This document shows positions 36,237 through 45,011 of a stretch of 64,000 nt of DNA, in pieces. The stretch's first letter is position 1, and each line of letters starts with the position of its first letter. Below the pieces are notes generated by a model. That model worked only from the letters and a program-made list of their open reading frames with translations. It had not been told where the DNA came from and did no database searches. Both the position numbers and the translations under genes were made by a program. Source of the stretch: CAZUXY01 sp964624235 (GTDB lineage: Bacteria > Spirochaetota > UBA4802 > UBA5368); the NCBI GenBank assembly GCA_964624235.1, contig CAZUXY010000019.1, positions 1 to 64,000 of the forward strand, read 5' to 3'.

Positions 36237-37124
36237 TCAATATACGTAATACCCGAACACAAAGGGGATGATGATGGTGTGACCGGCGATATCGTCGGGC
36301 ACCGCACCGAAGTTCTTCGAGAGCCTGATAGCGTCCATACAGGACGCGTCAAGAGGACGATTCCCCTGCGAATCGACGATCACCACCTCGAGCACATCAC
36401 CTTTGCGGTTCATGGTGAAAAACAGCTTCACCTCCTGACTGGGAATGGCCATTATACGCGTGCGGCCGGGCGTGTACGTACCGGTAACAGGATCGTAACC
36501 GTAAAGGATCGCGTTTGCCAGCATGGGAGGAAACCAGTTGGAGGCTATCTTGTCTTTCATCGCCTTGAAGTAGCGGAAATTTTTAAACTTCTTGGTGTTG
36601 AACGAGAACCTTCCGTCATTGGAATAATATATAGCGTTTTTCGGCGAGAAGCTGTTCTTATCGGGGATAGTGGTGAAATCGCTTTGTCCCTCGAATCCCA
36701 GCATGCTGCCGAAATCGTACTGGGCCATTGAAATAACCAGCTCCGTGTTCCTGGCGATCAGCAGTTCATTACGGTCTCGCCGTACGGTGCTCTTCGTCGC
36801 CGTACGCCCTGTCCGGGGGTTTCCCCTTTTGACCTTGAAGTCCAGTGAATTGTTGAGCCAGTGGTCGCCTTTTTCGCTGGTGATAAATCCTTTTGCCGCC
36901 GAATCCCTTTCGGAGAGCAGGGTGGACCTGTCGACCATCTTTCTATCGTCTTCATTCAGGTTGACTATTATGTCCCTGCCGCCGCCGAAAAGTTTCTGTT
37001 TCGCCTTCTCCCCGGCGATCCGTCCCTGAAGATCGGGCAACACCAGGCTTACCCACCCTGCCAGGTGCATAAAAAAAGAAACTAGCAGCAGAAGGCTTAG
37101 TTTGATTTCCGCTGGTCTTTCCAT
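36237..37124 (-). CDS. TonB-like energy-transducer protein
   Basis: An N-terminal membrane helix (about 8-30) is followed by a charged periplasmic spacer (about 35-130) and a C-terminal TonB domain (about 185-295), where KIASNWFPP, VKLFFTMNRKGDVLEVVIVDSQGN and LDASCMDAIRLSKNFGAVP match the TonB_C fold. TonB links the ExbB/ExbD motor to outer membrane receptors. No exbB/exbD or receptor gene is in the window. The stop is 14 bases from that of the convergent YihY gene. Confidence 0.75.
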   Translation of the reverse strand: MERPAEIKLSLLLLVSFFMHLAGWVSLVLPDLQGRIAGEKAKQKLFGGGRDIIVNLNEDDRKMVDRSTLLSERDSAAKGFITSEKGDHWLNNSLDFKVKRGNPRTGRTATKSTVRRDRNELLIARNTELVISMAQYDFGSMLGFEGQSDFTTIPDKNSFSPKNAIYYSNDGRFSFNTKKFKNFRYFKAMKDKIASNWFPPMLANAILYGYDPVTGTYTPGRTRIMAIPSQEVKLFFTMNRKGDVLEVVIVDSQGNRPLDASCMDAIRLSKNFGAVPDDIAGHTIIIPFVFGYYVY

Positions 37125-37444
37125 TTCCTTACTTCTTCCGTTCTTTCACCGGCAGTCATTTCATCGAGGGGCCGGAACAGATCCCTGTATACTTCGGCAA
37201 AAAACGCCCCCTGTCTCTCCACGACAACCCCGCAGGTAGACAGCAGCGACGACAGCGGCTCTCCCTCCGCAAGACTATAGCCTATAAACCACAAGCAGAC
37301 AGGGAGATGACCGGGCAACACGGTTCCGGGAAATATCATCATGCATCCGGGTCCGATCACCACCGGTCCGCCGGCAAGGTCTGTGCGGACGAAAGGATCT
37401 AATCTTACATCCGCACCTGTATAAAGTAAGTCGCTGTTATACAC
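37097..37444 (-). CDS. Possible small protein upstream of the TonB-like gene
   Basis: This 115-residue frame overlaps the start of the TonB-like gene by 28 bases and has the composition of a real protein (TGADVRLDPFVRTDLAGGP, then a charged Arg/Glu end). A clear ribosome site is missing and no family is recognised. It may be a true upstream partner or chance reading; the overlap is longer than usual for this window. Confidence 0.35.
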   Translation of the reverse strand: MYNSDLLYTGADVRLDPFVRTDLAGGPVVIGPGCMMIFPGTVLPGHLPVCLWFIGYSLAEGEPLSSLLSTCGVVVERQGAFFAEVYRDLFRPLDEMTAGERTEEVRKWKDQRKSN

Positions 37445-37490
37445 GGTTGTTACAGCTTAATTCTGGTTCTTCACGTTTTTAGGCCTGCAT

Positions 37491-37696
37491 CCCGCATCAT
37501 CGGCGATGCGGGCGGGTTTGCCGCTGAACCGATCCCGGAATGGCCCGGCGGGCGTCATGGGAGTGAAATTGTCTGCCGGCCGGTCTTTAAAAATTTTATA
37601 TCCATGGGTTTTGTTCGCGTCTTCTCACCCGGTTTCAATGGACGGGAAGGCAATGAGCAGCGGGAGCGCCGGACGGTTTTACTCTCACGTCCGGCG
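37491..37696. other. Intergenic region with two strong hairpins after the EF-G-like gene
   Basis: CCCGCATC (37491-37498) pairs with GATGCGGG (37505-37512), and CGCCGGACG (37667-37675) with CGTCCGGCG (37688-37696). Neither has a U tract, so they are not ordinary terminators. The second, in the setting GGAG-stem-CACGTCCGG, faintly recalls the domain IV stem of group II introns, but no reverse transcriptase is near. The region lies between a doubtful frame at 37097-37444 and the EF-G-like stop at 37716. Confidence 0.4.
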
Positions 37697-37715
37697 ATGA
37701 ACGGTCTGACCTGTA

Positions 37716-39830
37716 TTATTTATTGGCTTCTTCCTCAAAGAATTTCTTGCGTTCTTCGATCACCTTTTCGGCTATCTTTCCCGAGATGGGATCGTAGTGC
37801 GAAAATTCCATCTCGAAGGTTGCCTTGCCGCTGGTCATGGCACGCAGGTCGATGGAATAGCGCAGCATTTCAGCCAGCGGGACCTGGGCCTTTACCACCG
37901 AAATACCACTGCTGTTTTCCTCGTCCTTGCTACCCATGCCGAGCACACGGCCCCTTCTGCCGTTGATGTCGTTCAATATGTCGCCCATGTACTCCTTGTC
38001 CACGTAGATGTCAACCACCATCACGGGCTCAAGCAGAATGGGACCCGCGGTCTCCATGGCCTTTTTCAGCGCGCTGCGCGCGGCGATCTTAAACGACATC
38101 TCGGAAGAGTCTACGTCATGATACGAACCGAAGAACAGGTCCACCTTGAGGTCCACCACAGGGAACTTCCCGAGGACTCCCTCTTCAAGTCCTTCTTTAA
38201 AGCCCTTTTCGCAACCGGGTATATACTGGCGGGGAATAACGCCGCCGACGATGCTGTTTTCAAACTCATACCCTCCCCCCCTGGGCATCGGCTCTACCCT
38301 TATATGTACATCGCCGTACTGGCCGTGGCCTCCGGTCTGCTTTTTATGTTTATACGAAGCCTCGGCTTTTTTGGTAATGGTCTCACGATAGGCGATACGG
38401 GGTTCGCTGGTGGTCACTTCAATTTTGTTTTTCTCGGCGATGCTTTTCAGCAGTATATCGAGCTGCATCTCTCCCATTCCCGAGAGTACGGTCTGCTTGG
38501 TCTCGGAGTTGAATTCGTAGGTGATGGTGGGATTTTCATCGGTGATTCTTCCGAATATCTGCCCCAGCTTGTCCTCATCGCCTTTCTTGACCGGCACCAG
38601 CGCATAGGAGAAAACAGGATGCGGTGTCTCGATCACGGGAAGGATTACCAGATGCTTCGGGTCACAGAGCGTGTCCAGCGTGCTGGTTTTTTCCATTTTA
38701 ACGACAACACCTATATCGCCGCACACTATGTTCGGCATCTCATACTGTTTGTTCCCGATCATGGCGTAGAGTTTCGATACCCTGTCCTTGGAGTTCTTAG
38801 CCGCGTTGAAGACCTCGCTGTCGGGCAGCAACTGGCCGGATACCACCTTCAGATAGTTGAACCTTCCCGCATACTGATCGATATAGGTCTTCCACACCAC
38901 GGCGGCAAAGGGTTTATCGGGCAGGCAGGTCACGGGACGCTCTTCGCCGGATTCCCCCATGGACTTACCCTTGTACACCCTGCCGATTTCAGGGGAAGGC
39001 ACAAAATCTTTTATTACATTTATAAGATTCCTGATGCCCACGGACTTCAGCGAGGAACCGCATATTACGGGGTGCAGCCTGGCGGCGCTAAGTTGTTTCT
39101 TGATTCCACTGCGTATCTCGTCAACGGTAAGCGCCTTCCCGTCCAGGAACTTCTCTATCAGGGCATCCTCTCCTTCGGCGGCGAGTTCGATCAGCACGCT
39201 CCTCTGCAGTTCAGCGGTTTCAGCCATGTCCGCGGGGATATCGGATACCGACACCGACTTGCCGTCGGGTTTCGGCACCATGGCCTTCATCTCGGTCAGA
39301 TCGATGACCCCCTTGAGGCCCGCGCCTTCCCCGTAGGGAATGCACAGCGGTGCGAGCTTTGCGTTCAGATTGGTTTGAATATTATTGACGATCTTTTCGT
39401 AATTCGCCCGCTCCTTGTCCATCTTGTTTATGAAGATTATTCTCGGTATATTTTTCTCTGAAAGGTAACGCCACGCTTTTTCAGTTTCTATCTGCACACC
39501 GTCGACGGAATCCACCACAAGAATGGCCGCTTCAGCCACCTGCAGCGCGGCGCGGGCTTCACCGATAAAATCCGACATGCCGGGAGTATCGATAATGTTG
39601 ATTTTTACGCCGTCGACCTCGATAAATCCCATGGCGCTGCGTATGGACATCTGTCGTTTCTGTTCTTCTTCGTCATAGTCGGAGGTAAGGGTGCCACCGG
39701 CGGGATTTCCGATGCTGTCGATCTTTCCACCGATGAGCAGTATGGCATCGAGCAGTGTGGATTTTCCGGTACTACCATGGCCGACAATGGTTACATTTCG
39801 TATCTGCTCAGTCTTGTATTCATTCAGCAT
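37716..39830 (-). CDS. Elongation factor G-like GTPase
   Basis: A 704-residue protein with the full EF-G domain order: GTPase (about 1-290, G1 GHGSTGKST at 17-25, G3 DTPGMSDF, G4 NKMD), domain II (about 300-390), and domains III-V including GGHGQYGDVHIRVEPM. The G1 loop and the TLTSDYDEEEQKR switch-I sequence are those of the EF-G-like family (EF-G2/FusA2), not canonical EF-G (AHIDAGKTT). Such proteins bind the ribosome and GTP but their role is poorly known. GGAGG stands eight bases before the ATG. It is alone in its unit; ordinary fusA would lie elsewhere in the genome. Confidence 0.88.
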   Translation of the reverse strand: MLNEYKTEQIRNVTIVGHGSTGKSTLLDAILLIGGKIDSIGNPAGGTLTSDYDEEEQKRQMSIRSAMGFIEVDGVKINIIDTPGMSDFIGEARAALQVAEAAILVVDSVDGVQIETEKAWRYLSEKNIPRIIFINKMDKERANYEKIVNNIQTNLNAKLAPLCIPYGEGAGLKGVIDLTEMKAMVPKPDGKSVSVSDIPADMAETAELQRSVLIELAAEGEDALIEKFLDGKALTVDEIRSGIKKQLSAARLHPVICGSSLKSVGIRNLINVIKDFVPSPEIGRVYKGKSMGESGEERPVTCLPDKPFAAVVWKTYIDQYAGRFNYLKVVSGQLLPDSEVFNAAKNSKDRVSKLYAMIGNKQYEMPNIVCGDIGVVVKMEKTSTLDTLCDPKHLVILPVIETPHPVFSYALVPVKKGDEDKLGQIFGRITDENPTITYEFNSETKQTVLSGMGEMQLDILLKSIAEKNKIEVTTSEPRIAYRETITKKAEASYKHKKQTGGHGQYGDVHIRVEPMPRGGGYEFENSIVGGVIPRQYIPGCEKGFKEGLEEGVLGKFPVVDLKVDLFFGSYHDVDSSEMSFKIAARSALKKAMETAGPILLEPVMVVDIYVDKEYMGDILNDINGRRGRVLGMGSKDEENSSGISVVKAQVPLAEMLRYSIDLRAMTSGKATFEMEFSHYDPISGKIAEKVIEERKKFFEEEANK

Positions 39831-39962
39831 TCCTCATCCTCCAGATCAAATGTAGGTATGGAGATTCCAGGCTCCTAATGCGCTTCCAGGGCAGGCACAC
39901 CGGCAGATAAAGTAAAGAAGGGTTAATTTTTTGTAAAGTGTTTTATGGAGCGGAGGGTTAAA

Positions 39963-40895
39963 TCATTTCTCGTACACGTCCAGATTGTTTTTCCCCTGTT
40001 CTTTGGCTTTCACCAGTGCACGCTCGGTGTTTACCAGCAGATCGTTCAGTATCGTTTCAATCGTATCCTGGTCTCTCGTACCCTTGCTGAACGCGTACCA
40101 GCCTATACCTATATTCGCGGAAAGTTCTATATTGGAATCGCCGAACTGCAGCGGCCACTCGTTGAGTTCCTTGAGTATCCTTTCTGCGACGACGAGGGCG
40201 CCTTTACGGTCGGTTCGCGGCAGCAGCAGCAGGAATTCCTTGTCTCCGTACCTGCCCAGCTTGTCGTATTCGCGACAGCACTTTTCCAGTCTCCGGGCGA
40301 ACTCTATCAGCACCAGGTCGCCCGCAAGTTTCCCGTATTGTTCATTTATGGACTTGAAGTCGAAAGCCTCGACCAGTATCATGGACAGGGAACCCTTCTC
40401 CCGGGAGGTCCTGTTCAGTTCGCGCAGTCCCTCGTCCAGCAGCACCCTGCGGTTGAATGTCCTGGTAACGGGGTCTTCTTTCGCGAGTTTCATGAGCTTC
40501 TTCTGGCTGTTCACCAGTTTGTTCTCGAACTGGTGTATCCTTACCCCCACCCTGATGCGGGCCGACAATTCTCCTTCATCGAAGGGTTTCAACAGGAACT
40601 CATCCGCACCGGCCTCAAGTGCGCCCATCACGCCGTTTTTTTTAGTCGCCCCGCCGAGCATGATCATATACACATAGCGGCCCAGCCTCAGTTTTCTGAT
40701 CTTTTTGCAGATTTCGCCCCCGTCCACCCCGGCAAGGTCTTTATCGATGACCGCAATGTGGATGTTTCCCCTGGCTGTCATTTCAACGGCCATGTCGGCA
40801 TCCCCGGTCTTTACGGGATCCAGCCCCAGGTTTTTCACCACCTTTTCTATGATCTTGCTGATGAAGTGATCCTCTTCAATGATCAGGACTTTCAT
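39963..40895 (-). CDS. Response regulator with receiver and degenerate GGDEF domain
   Basis: Residues 1-120 are a receiver domain with the phosphoacceptor Asp51 (VIDKDLAGVDG) and Lys103 (LLKPF). Residues about 135-305 align with a GGDEF diguanylate cyclase (DPVTRTFNRR, then RRLEKCCREYDKLGRYGDKEF), but the signature is GDKEF (217-221) instead of GGDEF, and the first metal site that should read DIDHFK reads EAFDFK. Cyclase activity is therefore unlikely; it may bind GTP or act as a partner. No histidine kinase lies beside it. AGGG precedes the ATG. Confidence 0.82.
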   Translation of the reverse strand: MKVLIIEEDHFISKIIEKVVKNLGLDPVKTGDADMAVEMTARGNIHIAVIDKDLAGVDGGEICKKIRKLRLGRYVYMIMLGGATKKNGVMGALEAGADEFLLKPFDEGELSARIRVGVRIHQFENKLVNSQKKLMKLAKEDPVTRTFNRRVLLDEGLRELNRTSREKGSLSMILVEAFDFKSINEQYGKLAGDLVLIEFARRLEKCCREYDKLGRYGDKEFLLLLPRTDRKGALVVAERILKELNEWPLQFGDSNIELSANIGIGWYAFSKGTRDQDTIETILNDLLVNTERALVKAKEQGKNNLDVYEK

Positions 40896-41079
40896 GATTG
40901 ACCCTGTGTGTTGTGGATTTTTTGGTTTTTCACGGGCGGCACCTACATGGAAATCAGCCGCGATCGGCCACTCTACCGCACGAACGGGAACCCGCTGTCA
41001 CCCGGATTTTACCTGTGTCCGATTAAGCTATCCTATAGTCAGAGTACAAAAAAATCAATCCCAAAAAGCTGAGATTTTA

Positions 41080-41107
41080 TTGACTTTGATGCCGGCGGCG
41101 ATATTCT
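41080..41107 (+). promoter_or_regulatory. Candidate promoter upstream of the outer membrane barrel gene
   Basis: TTGACT (41080-41085), a 16-base spacer and TATTCT (41102-41107), about 155 bases before the ATG at 41261. The remainder of the 365-base gap (40896-41260) shows no gene or hairpin. Confidence 0.3.
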
Positions 41108-41260
41108 TAATACTATTACGAGACACCATACGGCATTAAAACCACAGATAATTCCATACCCGCGCGAAGGAAAAGTAGAGTACCACGATGTTCCGGATAT
41201 TTTATCTTTTCGCGGCGTCACCGCGCCGGCGCTCTTCACACAGGTTCCCGGAGGGCCTTT

Positions 41261-42643
41261 ATGAAAATCAAAGTGGCTGTTCTTCTCATCGCGTGCGCGT
41301 TACAGACGGCCTTCGTGCTTCCTCTTAACGCGGTGTCCTATGAGGCTTCGACCCTCCATAACGCGGTTTCGCGAAGTGAAACCGTTCTGGACCTGTTCTT
41401 CGCGCGATGGCGGCATATCCAGGAAAAGGAACTCTATTTCGACCTCTTCGGCCGCATCAACTGGGTGCCCAACTTCAAGATAAACACCGTGAACACCGGC
41501 TCCGGGGAAAAAGAGTCGGTCCCGATGACGCTGGTCCGTACGTACGGGAGCGTCACGCTTAATTTTCCAATCATCGGCGGATACGAGGGTGCCGGCCTTT
41601 CCGACCGGTTGTCGGGAAAAAGAAAAAGGGAGACGGAGGAAGAATCGAAAGGGACCGGTCCCCTGGGCCTGTGGAAACCCAGGAACCTGATACTCGGCGT
41701 TACCGCCACCGGCTTCCATTACGGCCTTACCCGCAAGACCACCGTGAACCGCGGCAGCGCGGGAACTGAAAGCGTCACCGACTATAAATACTCCCAGTTC
41801 TTCGACGATATCTTCGCGCTTTCGGTACTGTACCTGCCATATTTCTACCTGCACGGCGGGGTGATCATCAACAACCAGATCGAACCGAACGACGACGGGA
41901 CCATGGACTACAGCAACTCGGCCAACCGTACGGTGAGGTATTTTTTCGCATCAAACCTGCTGTCGTTTCTGAACCTTAACGCCGCCACGACATCGGAAAA
42001 ACTTGAATCCATCGCGGTCGACGTCAGGGTCACCCGGCTCCTTGAAATGGCGCTGGGAACCCTTCCTTTGACGGTACCCCAGGTGACGATAACCTACAAA
42101 ATGATCAATCTCTATAACGACGAGCCCTATGACGCGGTGTGGGTGCGAAGCGCGATCGCAAAGGACAGCAGCCCTAAATCGTCCATACTGTCCGACAGCC
42201 TGAAGGAAGACGCCAGGCTCCATACCCTGGGGCTGCTGGTGGAAGAAAACCTCTTCTATTATGTCTACATAAAGTTCAATGTCGAGTTTCAGGAACCTTC
42301 CGAGACCCTGTTCGACAAACGCACCAACAGGAAACTGGTCTTCGATCCCCTGAGAGAAGCGTATGTGTCGGTGGCCTATAATTTTCTGGGGAAGAAGGCC
42401 GCCGACGGCTATCTTTTTACTGTAACCGTCGGCGCCAGCCGTTTCTGGGACCCGGCGATACCCGTGCATCGCAGGGAAGGATCGAAATTTTATCTGTACG
42501 GAGGCTTCGGCGCCCTGACGTTTACCACACCCTTCGGAGGGGCAGAACTCAAGGCCGTGTACAACTACGCACCCGAAATACGCAAGCTGGTGGAGACCGC
42601 CGACAAGGCGGCCCTTGAGGGCAGCGTCTTCTTTAATCTGTAA
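41261..42643 (+). CDS. Putative outer membrane beta-barrel protein
   Basis: The 460-residue protein has a signal peptide (about 1-24) and many strands in which aromatic and small residues alternate with polar ones (YVYIKFNVEFQEPSETLF, FYLYGGFGALTFTTPF), and it ends in the aromatic-containing VFFNL typical of barrels. I do not recognise a family, and no plug domain is visible. CGGAGG precedes the ATG. The next gene, a lipoprotein, starts 14 bases later, so the two probably act together at the cell surface. Confidence 0.6.
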   Translation: MKIKVAVLLIACALQTAFVLPLNAVSYEASTLHNAVSRSETVLDLFFARWRHIQEKELYFDLFGRINWVPNFKINTVNTGSGEKESVPMTLVRTYGSVTLNFPIIGGYEGAGLSDRLSGKRKRETEEESKGTGPLGLWKPRNLILGVTATGFHYGLTRKTTVNRGSAGTESVTDYKYSQFFDDIFALSVLYLPYFYLHGGVIINNQIEPNDDGTMDYSNSANRTVRYFFASNLLSFLNLNAATTSEKLESIAVDVRVTRLLEMALGTLPLTVPQVTITYKMINLYNDEPYDAVWVRSAIAKDSSPKSSILSDSLKEDARLHTLGLLVEENLFYYVYIKFNVEFQEPSETLFDKRTNRKLVFDPLREAYVSVAYNFLGKKAADGYLFTVTVGASRFWDPAIPVHRREGSKFYLYGGFGALTFTTPFGGAELKAVYNYAPEIRKLVETADKAALEGSVFFNL

Positions 42644-42657
42644 GGGAGGAGAAATAC

Positions 42658-43224
42658 ATGAAACCCGTTATATACAATCCCCTGCGGTCGTTACTTCGAC
42701 TGGCACCCGCGGCCGTTGCAACGCTTTTTCTGCTGCTGCCCGGCTGTTCCTACGTGATGGACACCATTGAGGGTGCCATAAATGAACGCGCGTCTTTTTC
42801 AATAAAGGCTGAATATATCGGAGGCAATACGGTAAGAATCACATGGGACGAAGGCGATTACAGTGAGGGATTTGCCGGGTATGAAATTTATATGACCAAA
42901 GAGCAGGATGACGAGTACGTTGATTATACGATCGCCGTTGCTCCTACCTCGTTAGGTTTTTCGGACCTGCCAGATAACCTCACCCTGGCCATTGATGGTT
43001 CTTTGCAGATCAATACAACCAATACCTGTAATCATGTTGTGACCTCATTGACAACTGTAAACCGCGGGGTTTACTTTTACCGACTGGGCATCATTCACTG
43101 GGACAAGGAAAAACTGTCGGAGCGAATCCCGGCAAACGGATATACCGGTGATTATGCAACGGATTATCCTTTAAAAACCAGTATCGACCGCATAAGCGGT
43201 GCAGCCAGGGTTGTAATTCCATAA
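42658..43224 (+). CDS. Lipoprotein with fibronectin-III-like domain
   Basis: The 188 residues begin with a lipoprotein signal ending in LLPGC (lipidated Cys at 30). From about residue 48 a beta-sandwich follows with VRITWDEGDYSEGFAGYEIYMTKE, the pattern seen in FN3-type modules. GGAGG precedes the ATG by eight bases. It is 14 bases after the barrel gene, and convergent with the anti-sigma gene; a GC-rich six-base stem (43253-43274) lies between them without a U tract. Confidence 0.7.
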   Translation: MKPVIYNPLRSLLRLAPAAVATLFLLLPGCSYVMDTIEGAINERASFSIKAEYIGGNTVRITWDEGDYSEGFAGYEIYMTKEQDDEYVDYTIAVAPTSLGFSDLPDNLTLAIDGSLQINTTNTCNHVVTSLTTVNRGVYFYRLGIIHWDKEKLSERIPANGYTGDYATDYPLKTSIDRISGAARVVIP

Positions 43225-43305
43225 CGCATGAAGGCGCGAATCCTCTTTCGTACGCGGCGGTATTCGAAGCCGCGGGGTGATAACCTCTCATTGTGTACAT
43301 AAAAA

Positions 43306-43674
43306 CTATCGCGCCGCCAGGGCGTTGTCGATCAGGCCGTCGACCCTTTCATAGGAAAACGCCACAGGCACCACATAGGGAGGCGTGGCGCTTACCGCCT
43401 GTTTGTCGAACACCGCGCCGTAGGCGCCTTCGACCTGCCTGCTGATGAAGGCATACATCTCGGTTTCAGGCGGCTTTCCCGGCGTGTCGAGCACCATCAC
43501 CAGCGCAACCGCCAGGCTTGCCAGGGCGGTCGCCAGGCCTCCCGCCATCAGCCTTACGCGGAATGTTTTGCGCTTCCGCTCCATGACCCTGCCGGCCATC
43601 TCGAAGTTCCAGCCGTCGCTCTCCAGGCGCCGCCGGATCTCTTCCATCATTTTATTGTTGTCGGTTGCCGTCAT
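43306..43674 (-). CDS. Putative membrane anti-sigma factor
   Basis: A 122-residue protein with a cytoplasmic N-terminal part of about 35 residues, one membrane helix (about 42-62, MAGGLATALASLAVALVMVL) and a short periplasmic tail. The ATG overlaps the TGA of the ECF sigma gene (ATGA), the standard sigma/anti-sigma arrangement. The N-terminal part has no zinc-binding HxxxCxxC motif. Its role as an anti-sigma factor is inferred from position and shape. Confidence 0.65.
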   Translation of the reverse strand: MTATDNNKMMEEIRRRLESDGWNFEMAGRVMERKRKTFRVRLMAGGLATALASLAVALVMVLDTPGKPPETEMYAFISRQVEGAYGAVFDKQAVSATPPYVVPVAFSYERVDGLIDNALAAR

Positions 43675-44195
43675 TTTTCCCTGCCTCCTTCAATCATTCG
43701 TGCGAGCATCTCCTTACCCCGGGATATCCTCGACTTCACGGTGCCTCCGCGGATGGAGAGTTTCCGGGCGATCTCCTTTTCGGGATACCCCTGCAGGAGC
43801 AGTTCGAAAACATCCTGGTATTTTGCGGGAAGCCGGCCTATTGACCGCTTCATGGTCTCCAGTTTTTCCACATCTCTGTCATCCGCTGCGTCCCCGGCCG
43901 GCATTTCGTAATCATGCGCCATTTCTCCGGCGACCTTCATGGATTTCTCCTCTTCCCTCACGAGTTTCTTCATCATCCTGAGGGACTCGTTCCGGGCGAT
44001 CCTGTATAGCCATGACGAGAGGGCCGCCTCCCCACGGAACGAATTGTTCACCAGTCCCCGGTACGCCCGGATATAGGTTTCCTGGACCACGTCGTCGATG
44101 ACGTAATAGAACCTCCCGGCGAGGGTGTTACCGATCGCCGACAATACCACTCCCTTGGTGTCCCTGATGATTTCCGCGAATTCGCGTTCCGTCAT
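43671..44195 (-). CDS. ECF-type RNA polymerase sigma factor
   Basis: The 174 residues contain sigma region 2 (VVQETYIRAYRGLVNN, WLYRIARNESLRMM) and region 4 (LPAKYQDVFELLLQGYPEKEIARKLSIRGGTVKSRISRGKEML), with the helix-turn-helix at the end. ECF sigma factors respond to envelope stress. It is followed by a membrane anti-sigma candidate and preceded 54 bases upstream by a Spy-like periplasmic protein, whose promoter matches the ECF type; the set is likely one regulon. Confidence 0.9.
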   Translation of the reverse strand: MTEREFAEIIRDTKGVVLSAIGNTLAGRFYYVIDDVVQETYIRAYRGLVNNSFRGEAALSSWLYRIARNESLRMMKKLVREEEKSMKVAGEMAHDYEMPAGDAADDRDVEKLETMKRSIGRLPAKYQDVFELLLQGYPEKEIARKLSIRGGTVKSRISRGKEMLARMIEGGREK

Positions 44196-44248
44196 GGCCG
44201 CCTGCCGATAGTAAGGTCCGTTCCGCTGTTCCTGTTCCGCACTTCCCT

Positions 44249-44752
44249 TTATTTTTCGGGATAAGGACAGTGTTTTCTCATTTCGCGCTTTTCCCGCCGC
44301 AGTTTTTCCCGCTGCCCGGGGGTAAGGGTGTTTTCGATATCCAGATGGTGTTTGATCTTCAGAAGCTTTATCTCCACGTCGATTTCGGATATCTGTTTCA
44401 GGATATTTCTGACCTCCGCCAGGTCCACCTTCTTCTCTAAAAGCATTTTCTGGAGCCGTACATGCAGCGGCGACAGCTTATCGTGGAAACCGCGGAATTT
44501 ACCATAATACGACTCGTTGATAATTCCTATTTGTTTGACCTGCGCATCGGTCAATCCCAGTGGTCCCTTCAGCGAATCGGGATCGCCGAAGAACCTCCCC
44601 GGAACGACATGTTCACCCATTCTTCCATGATGTCCCTCGACGGGCCCTCTCACCCCCTTCCCCCTGCCGGGTCCCCGCTGGGCATTAGCGGCAACCGTCA
44701 TTGAAAAAATCACGGTGAAAATTGCCGTTAACAGGATAACTCTTTTCATCAT
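44249..44752 (-). CDS. Spy/CpxP-like periplasmic protein
   Basis: From ATG 44752 (GGAGG six bases before) the protein has 167 residues. A signal peptide (about 1-24, ends ANAQ) is followed by a Gly/Arg/His-rich stretch (RGPGRGKGVRG … GHHGRMGEH) and a helical domain with the LTxxQ motif twice, GLTDAQVKQIGIINE and TLTPGQREKLRREKRE, separated by a long helix. This is the Spy/CpxP fold, a periplasmic chaperone or metal sensor. The His/Gly-rich region could bind metal. It is the first gene of the ECF unit. Confidence 0.8.
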   Translation of the reverse strand: MMKRVILLTAIFTVIFSMTVAANAQRGPGRGKGVRGPVEGHHGRMGEHVVPGRFFGDPDSLKGPLGLTDAQVKQIGIINESYYGKFRGFHDKLSPLHVRLQKMLLEKKVDLAEVRNILKQISEIDVEIKLLKIKHHLDIENTLTPGQREKLRREKREMRKHCPYPEK

Positions 44753-44782
44753 CAGTTTCCTCCGACTCACCTTAGTGACGGT

Positions 44783-44810
44783 AAGACCCGGTTGCTGGCG
44801 CCATGGTTCC
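44783..44810 (-). promoter_or_regulatory. ECF-type promoter candidate for the Spy-sigma-anti-sigma unit
   Basis: On the - strand GGAACC (44810-44805), a 17-base spacer and GTCTT (44787-44783). The predicted start of transcription is about 25 bases before the start codon at 44752. Both parts fit the GGAAC/GTC pattern of ECF promoters, so the unit may regulate itself. Confidence 0.5.
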
Positions 44811-45011
44811 ACTTTTTCGCGGGCTTATCGGTAATTTTATTCCTTTTTCGTCTTTTTGCAAGAGGGATTTCCGACGCTTACCGGATTATCCGGCCCTGAT
44901 TTTTTACCGTTATCCGGCGTCTCCTCCTCCGCCGAAAAAATGTGTTGAATAAAGCCGGTAACGTTTCAATCTGGACTATCGTCTGTCATCATTCATATGT
45001 GGGACACCGCC

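Noticed and set aside
37097..37444. Hope that the small frame upstream of the TonB-like gene is an ExbD partner
   Set aside because: It has no membrane helix or ExbD pattern; it is listed only as a doubtful frame.
37797..39461. A 554-residue open frame on the + strand, opposite the EF-G-like gene
   Set aside because: The opposite strand encodes a complete EF-G-like protein with all motifs; the + frame is a by-product of its codon usage and shows no family.
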